A stretch of DNA of 10,182 nucleotides, taken from Sergeia podlipaevii. Lineage: Eukaryota; Euglenozoa; Kinetoplastea; Trypanosomatida; Trypanosomatidae. The DNA is taken from the NCBI GenBank assembly GCA_030849805.1, contig JASANZ010001698.1:1-10182 (forward strand). The letters run 5' to 3'. How positions within the stretch are numbered: position 1 is the stretch's first letter; every line of letters begins with the position of its first letter. Of this stretch, positions 1 to 8,070 are shown one piece after another. A program made the translations under genes and the position numbers. The notes under the pieces were generated by a model. It did no database searches. It was not told where the DNA came from and worked only from the letters and a program-made list of their open reading frames with translations.

Positions 1-48
1 GAGAGCAGAGGCAGCCTTGCCCTTGCCGTTACCGTGCATGCGAACCAT
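1..48 (-). CDS. RPS13: 40S ribosomal protein S13 (uS15), N-terminal 16 codons, runs off the left edge
   Basis: Reading the minus strand from the ATG at 48-46 gives MVRMHGNGKGKAASAL, open to the window edge. The eukaryotic S13 (uS15) family starts with the same pattern: M-x-R-M-H, a Gly/Lys-rich stretch, then S-A-L. The protein is a component of the small ribosomal subunit in the cytoplasm; family members are about 150 residues, so only about a tenth is present. The start is supported by this family match and by a polypyrimidine tract with an AG acceptor 36 bases upstream. The gene lies downstream of the giant WD40/PDZ gene on the same strand, as expected inside one polycistronic unit. The identification rests on 16 residues, but they are the distinctive ones. 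Confidence 0.88.
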   Translation of the reverse strand, partial: MVRMHGNGKGKAASAL

Positions 49-81
49 TTTGATACAAAAATACTTTTGCTTTTTTTCGCA

Positions 82-130
82 CTACTTTTTTTTTTAAAAA
101 AAAAGAGAGAGAAACAAACAAACAAACAAA
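82..130 (-). promoter_or_regulatory. Probable trans-splice acceptor region for RPS13
   Basis: On the minus strand a pyrimidine-rich stretch (four TTTG-type units, then CTCTCT, then nine or ten T) is followed by a run of A that ends in AG at 86-85, with a second AG at 83-82. Using the first AG leaves a 5' UTR of 36 bases before the ATG at 48, a short leader that would suit a ribosomal-protein mRNA. Kinetoplastids add the spliced leader at the first AGs after such tracts, and the same tract usually directs polyadenylation of the upstream gene, here the WD40/PDZ gene. AGs closer to the ATG, near 70 and 64, are alternatives. Confidence 0.6.
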
Positions 131-610
131 TAAAACAAAAAAAAAGTCAATGATAAAAAGCAAAAAGATCTCCCCAAGGTATAAGAAACAGATAGTTCAG
201 TCACGCTTATGCCTCGCATTTCGGCAATCCTGCGCATTTTCATAAAGTTAGTAAAGGAATAATATATTCTATTTTCTTTTCTTTGCTTTGCTTTTGTTGC
301 AGTGGTAGTAGTTTAATAGATACAGAAAATATAGTCAGCATAATGAAGTCCTATCTCCAAGTGTTTTCTTTTTTTTGTGTGCTATAAGGTATATACACAA
401 GCAAACAAAAACAATACATGATAGCAATCCACCTCAACAGTCATAATAACAAATAATGATAACAAGACTTCCATCATCGGAAAAAAAAAAATATGGGTAA
501 AGATCAAAAAGTATATATTCTAGTAGTTGTACAATCGGGTAAAGAACACTGCCTAGTAAATGTGCCCACTTGGCGCACACAGTCACAACACACACTACGC
601 GTATGACAGA

Positions 611-628
611 GTACACACACACACACAC
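611..628. repeat. CA dinucleotide microsatellite
   Basis: An alternating AC run of about eight units lies in the 3' UTR/intergenic region. It is complementary to the GT run at 714-727, so the two could pair in a single-stranded transcript. Confidence 0.9.
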
Positions 629-684
629 GGAAAAATAATGCGTGCAACCCACATTAAAGATACAGTATTCTCTATAGTAAACAA

Positions 685-694
685 ATATATATAA

Positions 695-727
<33 letters not shown>

Positions 728-732
728 CATGT
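685..732. repeat. Compound TA / GT microsatellite
   Basis: A near-perfect alternating AT run (685-714, interrupted once by an extra A) changes directly into a GT run of about seven units (714-727) and ends in GCATGT. It is self-complementary in the TA part and complementary in the GT part to the CA run about 85 bases to its left. Confidence 0.9.
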
Positions 733-1116
733 ATTTTTTTTTCTCATTTTTTCCCTTTATTTCTTTCCTCTGCACTCAACAAAAACAGACATCTCTGTTC
801 AATTTCCTCTATAGTATAGGTTGAGACTATCGTGTGAATAGCTTGCATGAATGACGTGAACACAATACAGCCATTTCGGAAGAGGAAGAAATAAACATTT
901 AATGATCTATTCGCACCAAAGATTGTGTATCGAACAGACCTCTTCATATGCACCGGTCTAAAACAAAAAACAAAGACAAAGCAAAAACAAATATGGAATG
1001 GATTGCACTCGTGGGAGTAGTGAAAAAAAAAACAAATGAAACAAATCATATCAGTTTGACAAGCACACATGTATGCATACATGGGTCAACAAACATTTTT
1101 GTTTCCTCTTCGTCTT

Positions 1117-1147
1117 CCCTCTTTCTTTCTTTCTTTCTTTCTTTCTT
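1117..1147. repeat. CTTT tetranucleotide repeat just after the stop codon
   Basis: Six to seven tandem CTTT units lie on the plus strand, reading as GAAA repeats on the sense (minus) strand. They begin roughly 15 bases after the TAG stop of the WD40/PDZ gene, so they form a purine-rich start of its 3' UTR. Confidence 0.9.
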
Positions 1148-1161
1148 CCCCCTGCGAGCGC

Positions 1162-4100
1162 CTAAGAGGCCCGTACACCGACAGTAATCATCAAGTTAAG
1201 TTGCTCTCCGGCGCGTTGAACAACAACGGGGAGTTCCGCGCCGGCTCTCACGTGTCGGGAAATAATCGCGTTAAAGGCAGCAAGGTCGGTGACAGCGTAA
1301 CCTGCAAAACGTACCAGCTGGTCACCCACTCGCATCCCCGCCGCTGCCCCCGGGCCCTCCGTCTCCTCATGATCAGCAGAGAGGTACGTTCCCGCAATCT
1401 CCTTCACGCTGATCACACTGCGACCTGTTGTCCCATCCCTACTCACGTTCACGCGGAAGCCCAAGTATGGTTTCTTGCCTCCTGCAAACCCCGGAACTAC
1501 GAACACTCGCGGCGTCATCGCCAGCGAAGATCGCGGACTAGTCACTGCTGAGTAAGAATACTGCGATACTGATGCAGAGAGCAGGTCCTCGTGCCCGCCA
1601 CCGCCAATGGTGCTAAGTGCAGAAACATCGCCGGGGTGCATTGGGCCATGCGCGCCTTGAAAAGGAGCCCCGCCGCCACTGGCCACACTAGCGCCAGCAC
1701 TAATGCTACCATAACCGCCACCGCCGCCCCTACCGCCCCGACCGCTGTTGCTAGAAACCTGACTCAAAGAATAAGAGTAGTGATGACCCATGGCGCGTCC
1801 TGCCTCAGCGATACTATCACCACTACTAGCTGTTGCTGCTGCTACGCTATTCAGCGCCTCGGAAGAGAGGCGCAGATAAGACTGGGTAGGGGCTGGTGGG
1901 ATATGGCGTGGCTCAATGACTTTGGTCTCTGGATTCGTGATGGTGCTGCCTTTGAAAGCCAGCGCAGACTCTGTGGAGCTCCAACAACGACTGTCAAGCC
2001 CTCCTCGCCCGCTGCTGAACGTGCTGCCGGATAAACTGTCCCGGCCCCTATCCGCAACCACTCGGGCGGAATGGCTTGCCTGCTCTCCGCCTTGAACAGG
2101 AAAAGGTGTTGGCACAGCGAAAGCCTCAAAGTCGCCTCTGGCTCCCAAAGCCGCCATCGATAGCGGTGGCACACTAGGGGTGGAGCAGCTGGCATAGCCT
2201 TCCGTCTCTATGCAAGGCGGGGCCTCAATTGCAAGCAGTTGGCACTGCCGTGGCAGCAATTGCGGGCTCAATAGCTCGAGTAGCAGCGCGCCATGCTTCA
2301 CCAGCAGCGCTGCCGCCCACTCACTACAGAGAAAGGTCACAGGGAGGGTGCTTGCACACGTGCCACCACGCGTGGAGAAGGTGGCCGAAGTTTCTACCGG
2401 CATCTCACTATGTGCGGCATAGCTATCAAAGAGCGCCACCAGCTTCAGCACTTGGCCAATAATGTCACGGCGAGCCTTTGCAGATACGAATTCGAGCCAC
2501 CGCACGGATGCAGCCGTCGGAGTCGTGGTGCTGCTGTGCTCACGGAAAGTGGATTGCTCCATTGAAACCGAACTCAGACCGGCTTTTTGGGGGAAGTGAA
2601 TACGCAGTCCTCCTCGCTGTCTCTCGTCCTTGATGCCCTGGTGCTCTTCATGACCATTCGAAACCACACACCCTGCTGTGCCAATACCATGCAGAAGGGA
2701 GTCCCCACCAGCCGGGCCGCTCCCCACGCTGCTGCACGTCGTCATGCTAAGAGCATCATTCATCACGTACGCAGCACCAGCACCAGCACCTCCACCACCC
2801 CCACCCCTACTGCTGCCTCTCATCATCATGCCAAGCATCACGGTCGGGCCTACTTTCCCAGATTCCAAATCCACGCCGGTCTCACGGGCCGCGGCACACA
2901 GAGCTGTGTAGAGCTGCTGCGTCGTGCCATCAAACGCCTCAGCAAGGGTGGAGTAGGTTGGTTCCTGCGGATGAGCAGCCCACATGCGGGCCTTGGACCG
3001 ACGCGGCGTTGTGGCGCTTGCTGCTGTGGCTCCTGTCGCTGCTGTGTTGCGCACCGCGCGACTTGACGTGGCCGTTAAGGTAACACTCCAGGAGCTTCCC
3101 GATGGGGTGCGCGGGTGACAACGCGTGTGTTGGCCTGGGAGAAACTCAGAGACTCCGGAATGCATGTCGGGAGACCCAGCGGATCTGACGGATGAACTGG
3201 GGTCTCCAGCAGCAGCGCCAGGGCCAATAGGGTGACCATGCGCAGGTGCGCAAAAGCTACCCCCAGCGCCGCTACACCGATCTCCCATAGGCGAAATAGT
3301 GGCTGAGGAGGGGCCTATAGAAAGCTTAGAGGCAAATTTGTAGGCCACTGCCAGCAGTTTCTCATCGCGGCCACAATGCATCGCTGTGCCCTTGAGTGCG
3401 CGGAGTATTGCCATAGCCTGTTCGTGCTCCTGCGACCACTCAATCTGCGGAAAAGTCATTGATTGTTCCATTGTAGTCGAAGAGTGGCTGAAGGTCCGGT
3501 GATGTGCTCTCACTGATGGCTGAAAGCTACCACTACTTCGGTTAGCGCCTACTAGCGGGTACACAGCTCGGGATACGGTGCTGCGTCGCCGTGTCCTCAC
3601 GTCTGCGTTCAAGTTAGAAAATGGGTCCTGCACCGTAGCTACCTGATACCCACAGAGAAGCGTGCGGAGTGCGTCTGTGGACTGAAGTCCGCGTAGCTCA
3701 CGTTTGACACTCTCGTCTTGCTGCGCCACGTTCGCGCGCTCCTCCGCGACATGAACGATGGAAACCTGCAGGTCGTTTTCCTCACGCCTCAGATCATCAA
3801 GTGAGGCGGGATTATCAATGCAGTTTTGCAGCACAAACCACTCACGCTGCAGCGTCATCTTCTCTTCGGAAAGTCGCATCGCTTGACACGAAAAACGTGT
3901 GAAAGACAGCCACTTGACAAAGTACCTCCGGCGTAGTGCTTTGGTCTGCACTAGGGTGGCAGACAGTGGCTCCACCAGATTCCACGAGGAGCCTACACGA
4001 GTTGCGCGAGCAGCCTTGAGCGCGTTCATCCAGATTTCAAAGAAACGTCCGCGTAGGTATCGGTCGTGATCTTCGGCACACACTTCCGCAAGCAGGCGCG

Positions 4101-7100
4101 CACGACGTGATCGCGCTGCTGCCACTGCACGTTCCGCAATGCAGGAAACGGCAAGGGCGACTGGGGAATAGTGAGGAGTAGTGCCGGTTACAGAGGCAAG
4201 CAAAAGTCGATTAAAAGCCACTTGGCGTCGTCGGGTGACAACGTTCGCTCGAGCGTACTCGCGCCAGTTCTGAAAGGAACTACACAGCATGCCTTGTGAA
4301 CTTTGCTGCTCCATGTACCGCGCAAGGCACAGCTGACGATGTCTGCGGAGGTATGAAGTCGCCTCGCGCAAGTCAACCTTAGCGGGCTCACCATGCCTGC
4401 CACTATCCATGCCGAAAAGCACAACAGGGTCGTCAGGGGTAGCACGGTATGTCAAGCAGAAGAGCCTTTCCTTGTGGTGCTCGTCTCTTCGCTCAAAGCC
4501 GAACTGCCGCCATTGCCGAAAGTATCGCCGCGTAAGTTCCTCTCTCTGCGCATTACCCATACAGCAAACGATAGAAGACAGTGTTGTCTTGGCGTTTGTG
4601 CGCCGTGCTGTCCACAGACGCCATCGCGTGTAGCTGCGGTGCAGCAGAGTATAGAACTCTCGCTGCTTCCGGAGGAAAACACCGGCTCTGCGCTGGTTCG
4701 TCAGCTCCAGTTGTTCCACGCTGCCGCAGCAACTGAGAATATCCCGTTGTGCTCCTCTACATTTCAGTGCCTTGGCCTGCAGCTCAGCACACGCGACGGA
4801 CAATCCAACTTCACGCAGCGAAGATGCGCCGACATGATGCGCAGCGCTACAAGCACCACCTGGTCCATGTGCAGGAGTCATACGGTCCGTCTCAGCCACA
4901 GCGCTCACGCGCAGTACTGCTGCTCTGCTCGACTTGTTCTGCTGTTGTGAAGGGTCACTTGGCGTTGTGCTACCATCCTTCGTGGTGACAGCAGATTCCT
5001 CTGCGCCGTCCTCCTCCTCAGGCTCCGCGGGGACGACGTGAGAATAGAAAAACCGGCGCAGCGAGTACTGCCTCATAGGAACAAAAGCTGCTGCAAACGC
5101 CATGGACGAAGACTCCAGCTGCGCAAGCGGGCCCTTATCTAGCGCCAACATATCATACGCGGCGAGAGCACCATCAGAACTTCCAACGTACACGCGCTGC
5201 TGAGGGGCGTCCACGACAACGGCGCGAAGAGGCACCTTACGCTGCACACCCAAAGTGCAAATAGGCGCACCTGAGGGAATTGCAAATACCTTCGCCGTGC
5301 CGTCACGCGAAGCGGAAATGAGCAATGCCAATTCCTCTACTATCGCCAGCGATGTGATACACTCAGCATGAGCGTTCATCTCAGGCCAGCAGCAGCGAGA
5401 GGGGGAACTTAACAAAGTAGAGCTGGCCAAGCTAAAAGAAAGCGACGTAGTGCGGCCGCCGCCACGACCACGTGCAGTGATACCCAACACCTCAAAATCC
5501 TTTACTATTTGCTCCATCGTAGCTGGTGTCCGCAAAGAGTTGTGTGGTTCTTTAGCCGACGCACCGCTGACGCTGGCACGATGAGCAGCAGCTGCACCTC
5601 GGGGGATAGCTGCGTGAGGCGGCAACAGCGGCGATGACAATAGTTCCTCATCCACCACACGCACTGGAGAAATATCGGCGCCGTGGCCCACGAACATCAC
5701 TTCACCGCTGCCGCGCGAGCCTCGTGGCGCAAAGAAGCTAGGTTTCCGTGGCACCTGCCTGCGATGCATGCTGTCCTCGTTCTTATCATCAGAGATACCA
5801 TCAAAAAAGTAGTCTGACTGCCCTAGGCCATGATGGTCCCCGGCAGTACCATTCGCCGCCTTGCCACTACCCCCACCACCACTACCGCCTTTTCTCTTGT
5901 GTTGCTTTTTGTGGTTTAATATAATAGGCCGCGGCAGTACTTCAGAGTGTCCACTGCCGCCCATGGTGGGGAAGAGTTGTCGCCGTGGCGTCGCCTCTGG
6001 CTTCACGGAAGGGGGGTGGGTAGGCCTCGTAGTACGACGAGGAATGCTCGCGGCACATCTGTGACGGCCAGCGTCGTCGTTGTTGTTATTTTCATGATCA
6101 GCAGGTTCATCAAGTTTAAGTCGCCGTGGCGTCCGTTGGTGGTGTGAGGAAGACACGGGAACTGGCCCGGCTCGCATCGGTGCCTTTGTCCGTTCTACTT
6201 GCTTCTCACCTCCCGCCACGCTTTTGTCGAGAGACTGAGTTGCAATTACTTGAGCGTCGTTCACGAGATCCCACATGCGTATCACGCCGTTTTCAGACCC
6301 ACTGAACAAATACCAGCTATTGGCTGGGCACGCAAGAGCGGAGATGCCTTTGTCATCGCCGCTCACGAGGCGGCCCAGTGGAGCTAAGTTCACTGCATCC
6401 CACTTGCCAATCGATCCATCTAGAGACCCAGTGAGGAGTACAGTGGCACGTAAAGTCCCTGTAGAACCGGACGCCGTCGCTGTACTTGTGGTGGTGCCAA
6501 GGTTCACAATAACCCTGGCGGTAGTAGCCGCCCTACCACTAGCAAGGCCGGTCGGAGTCTGATAGCTCGTGGTGGTCGTCGAAGTGGTAGCAGCTGCGGG
6601 CACTGATGCGAGTGTCATACACGTGATGGCGGCGGCGCGTGCGGCGACGAAGTGCACCTCGCACAGCGTGTATGCGTCATAGAGATGCAGCGAGCCATCG
6701 GAGAAAGCCACGGCGACGCCGTTACCAGCTGCTTGTACAATAGCAGTTACAATAGTACGCGCGTTCCGCCGTGGCAGCACCGCAAGAACCGTCGTGGGCT
6801 CCACCATCGAACGTATTTCCACCATGCCATCTTGCGTTGCGACCCACAAGGAAGCATGGAGTCCTGTTTGTACCAACTGCATCATGTTCCTCGCGCTGCC
6901 CACGGTGCGTAGCGGCTGCTCGTGTTGCGGTTTAGAAAAGAAATGGCTCTTCCCACCTAATGATGGCGCAGTAATCGAGTTGCTACGCACCGATCGAGGC
7001 GCCGACCTAGCACGTTGATTGCGGCCGCTCATGCTACCCGCAACCGACGAAGTCGCAGAGCGCACAGAGCTGTCTCTCCGAAATGAAGTAAAATGATACC

Positions 7101-7866
7101 CACGTGGGCCTCCTACACTGCTGCCAAACCAACCAACGCAGCCGCTACTGGCCAGACTCGCTGAGCGACACCGCCGCGGCTGCAAAGATGCTCGAGGTGA
7201 GATGCTTGAGTAATGCCCACCCAGACGCGTTGGGTGAAGTCCTGTCGTCACGCCTTGCGATGCTGCCGCCCTCCCTACTGCTTCGCCATCTCTCAGCGTA
7301 GCTCGGTTCCTTGCGCTGTGCTGCTGCTGGTGCAACAGTCCAATGCTTCGAGAGCCGGCACTCCCTCTTCTTGAAAAACGACCTCCGTCCCTACTGCAAT
7401 CCTCTAATTCGCCTCCGCGCTCCTCGTTGGCATCCTCGCTACGCGTAGGAGAAGGGCAGCATCCCCTGGGTGGATACTGCTGCTGCTGCTGTCTTGGCGA
7501 ATCCTCACTCTCGCCATCTACCTTCTTGGTGATATCGGGGGGCGTAACACGGGTATTGTCATCGGCGACGCCACTGCTTCTGCAACTAGTATGGCCACTG
7601 CTGCAGATAGCCGCGCTACACCTCGCCCCCACTGCCGGGATGCCCGGTACACTATGATTAAAATGAACCTCAGTCTCCCCCGCGTCCTCTGGAAGCACGT
7701 GGGTGGTGCTGCCGGCAGGAGTACGTATCACTACCGGTGTTGCGCATCGAAAACGCCCGGGAAAGCCTCTTCGTGGAGCAACGGCAAAGAATGCTGTCTC
7801 TGTGTTAACAGACGATGTAGCTTTGCTGACGGGGCCGCGCCTGCCACGTGCGCTTCCAGCTAGCAT
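1162..7866 (-). CDS. Giant WD40-repeat protein with Sfi1-like Trp repeats, coiled coil and C-terminal PDZ-like domain; not a gene I recognise
   Basis: This is one uninterrupted 2234-codon frame from ATG 7866-7864 to the TAG at 1164-1162. The frame is open for nine more codons (from a TTG at 7893), but ATG at 7866 is the natural eukaryotic start. Residues 1-335 are Ser/Arg-rich and probably disordered, with a short poly-Gln run. WD40-type blades follow: W341-T-Q-D-G, S-D-G..LYD397, GSLDG..KW489D, GSENG..MW532D, then after a roughly 280-residue disordered insert ASRDG..VF861 and GSSDG..YD905. Six are visible, so a seventh is degenerate or missing. Residues ~1070-1330 hold basic/aromatic helices each with a key Trp (1082/1085, 1119, 1201, 1279, 1319), like Sfi1 centrin-binding repeats. 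Residues ~1330-1405 look like a coiled coil. Ordered islands occur around W1477, W1790 and W1850 among Gly/Ser/Thr-rich linkers, including poly-Gly near 1685 and 2050. Residues ~2130-2232 form a PDZ-like domain (YLGF at 2134-2137, GMRVGD at 2177-2182). No signal peptide or membrane segment is evident. A scaffold at the basal body or cytoskeleton is inferred from the domains only. Confidence 0.93.
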   Translation of the reverse strand: MLAGSARGRRGPVSKATSSVNTETAFFAVAPRRGFPGRFRCATPVVIRTPAGSTTHVLPEDAGETEVHFNHSVPGIPAVGARCSAAICSSGHTSCRSSGVADDNTRVTPPDITKKVDGESEDSPRQQQQQYPPRGCCPSPTRSEDANEERGGELEDCSRDGGRFSRRGSAGSRSIGLLHQQQHSARNRATLRDGEAVGRAAASQGVTTGLHPTRLGGHYSSISPRASLQPRRCRSASLASSGCVGWFGSSVGGPRGYHFTSFRRDSSVRSATSSVAGSMSGRNQRARSAPRSVRSNSITAPSLGGKSHFFSKPQHEQPLRTVGSARNMMQLVQTGLHASLWVATQDGMVEIRSMVEPTTVLAVLPRRNARTIVTAIVQAAGNGVAVAFSDGSLHLYDAYTLCEVHFVAARAAAITCMTLASVPAAATTSTTTTSYQTPTGLASGRAATTARVIVNLGTTTSTATASGSTGTLRATVLLTGSLDGSIGKWDAVNLAPLGRLVSGDDKGISALACPANSWYLFSGSENGVIRMWDLVNDAQVIATQSLDKSVAGGEKQVERTKAPMRAGPVPVSSSHHQRTPRRLKLDEPADHENNNNDDAGRHRCAASIPRRTTRPTHPPSVKPEATPRRQLFPTMGGSGHSEVLPRPIILNHKKQHKRKGGSGGGGSGKAANGTAGDHHGLGQSDYFFDGISDDKNEDSMHRRQVPRKPSFFAPRGSRGSGEVMFVGHGADISPVRVVDEELLSSPLLPPHAAIPRGAAAAHRASVSGASAKEPHNSLRTPATMEQIVKDFEVLGITARGRGGGRTTSLSFSLASSTLLSSPSRCCWPEMNAHAECITSLAIVEELALLISASRDGTAKVFAIPSGAPICTLGVQRKVPLRAVVVDAPQQRVYVGSSDGALAAYDMLALDKGPLAQLESSSMAFAAAFVPMRQYSLRRFFYSHVVPAEPEEEDGAEESAVTTKDGSTTPSDPSQQQNKSSRAAVLRVSAVAETDRMTPAHGPGGACSAAHHVGASSLREVGLSVACAELQAKALKCRGAQRDILSCCGSVEQLELTNQRRAGVFLRKQREFYTLLHRSYTRWRLWTARRTNAKTTLSSIVCCMGNAQREELTRRYFRQWRQFGFERRDEHHKERLFCLTYRATPDDPVVLFGMDSGRHGEPAKVDLREATSYLRRHRQLCLARYMEQQSSQGMLCSSFQNWREYARANVVTRRRQVAFNRLLLASVTGTTPHYSPVALAVSCIAERAVAAARSRRARLLAEVCAEDHDRYLRGRFFEIWMNALKAARATRVGSSWNLVEPLSATLVQTKALRRRYFVKWLSFTRFSCQAMRLSEEKMTLQREWFVLQNCIDNPASLDDLRREENDLQVSIVHVAEERANVAQQDESVKRELRGLQSTDALRTLLCGYQVATVQDPFSNLNADVRTRRRSTVSRAVYPLVGANRSSGSFQPSVRAHHRTFSHSSTTMEQSMTFPQIEWSQEHEQAMAILRALKGTAMHCGRDEKLLAVAYKFASKLSIGPSSATISPMGDRCSGAGGSFCAPAHGHPIGPGAAAGDPSSSVRSAGSPDMHSGVSEFLPGQHTRCHPRTPSGSSWSVTLTATSSRAVRNTAATGATAASATTPRRSKARMWAAHPQEPTYSTLAEAFDGTTQQLYTALCAAARETGVDLESGKVGPTVMLGMMMRGSSRGGGGGGAGAGAAYVMNDALSMTTCSSVGSGPAGGDSLLHGIGTAGCVVSNGHEEHQGIKDERQRGGLRIHFPQKAGLSSVSMEQSTFREHSSTTTPTAASVRWLEFVSAKARRDIIGQVLKLVALFDSYAAHSEMPVETSATFSTRGGTCASTLPVTFLCSEWAAALLVKHGALLLELLSPQLLPRQCQLLAIEAPPCIETEGYASCSTPSVPPLSMAALGARGDFEAFAVPTPFPVQGGEQASHSARVVADRGRDSLSGSTFSSGRGGLDSRCWSSTESALAFKGSTITNPETKVIEPRHIPPAPTQSYLRLSSEALNSVAAATASSGDSIAEAGRAMGHHYSYSLSQVSSNSGRGGRGGGGGYGSISAGASVASGGGAPFQGAHGPMHPGDVSALSTIGGGGHEDLLSASVSQYSYSAVTSPRSSLAMTPRVFVVPGFAGGKKPYLGFRVNVSRDGTTGRSVISVKEIAGTYLSADHEETEGPGAAAGMRVGDQLVRFAGYAVTDLAAFNAIISRHVRAGAELPVVVQRAGEQLNLMITVGVRAS

Positions 7867-7873
7867 GGAGATA

Positions 7874-7980
7874 CTAAGTAATATTAATAACAAAAGGAAA
7901 AAATGACAATAGCAAGCAAAAGGTAATAAACAGCACTTCTCTTTCTTGACACCGTCTTTTTTTTAAAAAAAAAAAGAGGT
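7874..7980 (-). promoter_or_regulatory. Probable trans-splice acceptor region for the WD40/PDZ gene
   Basis: On the minus strand CCTC plus a run of eleven T, followed by eight A, ends in AG at 7957-7956, giving an 89-base 5' UTR. This repeats the arrangement in front of RPS13. Other AGs follow at 7946-7945 and at 7875-7874; the last would leave only 7 bases before the ATG, after a second T-rich stretch at about 7880-7905. The choice between them cannot be made from sequence alone. Confidence 0.5.
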
Positions 7981-7991
7981 TAAGGGGCAAT

Positions 7992-8013
7992 CTAATAAAA
8001 AGAAGAAAAAAAA
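7992..8013 (-). promoter_or_regulatory. Second candidate polypyrimidine tract and AG acceptor for the WD40/PDZ gene
   Basis: The minus strand reads a pyrimidine tract of about 18 bases (eight T, CTTC, five T) followed by ATTAG, with the AG at 7993-7992. This looks like a good acceptor on its own and would give a 125-base 5' UTR. It competes with the acceptor at 7957-7956; both could be used, as alternative acceptors are common in trypanosomatids. Confidence 0.45.
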
Positions 8014-8049
8014 TTTGCTAAGAGTATCCAAGTGTAGTAGTTGCGTGAC

Positions 8050-8070
8050 CACACACACACACGCACACAC
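8050..8070. repeat. CA dinucleotide microsatellite
   Basis: An alternating CA run of about ten units with a single G interruption lies upstream of the WD40/PDZ gene. Confidence 0.9.

Larger units (their letters stand above)
49..1161 (-). other. 3' UTR and intergenic region between the WD40/PDZ gene and RPS13
   Basis: This 1.1-kb AT-rich stretch has no supportable coding region; its open frames translate to runs of Phe, Tyr, Ile or Lys from homopolymers and microsatellites. It contains a CTTT tetranucleotide repeat right after the stop codon, a CA repeat at 611-628, a TA repeat at 685-714 that passes into a GT repeat to about 727, and several A or T runs. The part nearest the stop codon should be the 3' UTR of the giant gene. 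The poly(A) site should lie upstream of the RPS13 polypyrimidine tract but cannot be placed from sequence alone. Confidence 0.7.

Noticed and set aside
434..1082. Two minus-strand frames of about 112 codons in the 3' intergenic region
   Set aside because: Their content is driven by TA/CA repeats and A runs, they overlap each other, and neither shows a recognisable protein pattern.
1069..1551. 160-codon plus-strand open frame
   Set aside because: It begins in the pyrimidine-rich repeat after the stop codon and continues antisense to the PDZ-coding part of the giant gene. The first part is Ser/Leu/Phe from the repeat.
4393..4950. 185-codon plus-strand open frame starting with ATG
   Set aside because: It lies wholly antisense to the giant gene, inside its Sfi1-like region, and shows no domain pattern. 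It is an antisense shadow of a GC-rich coding sequence.
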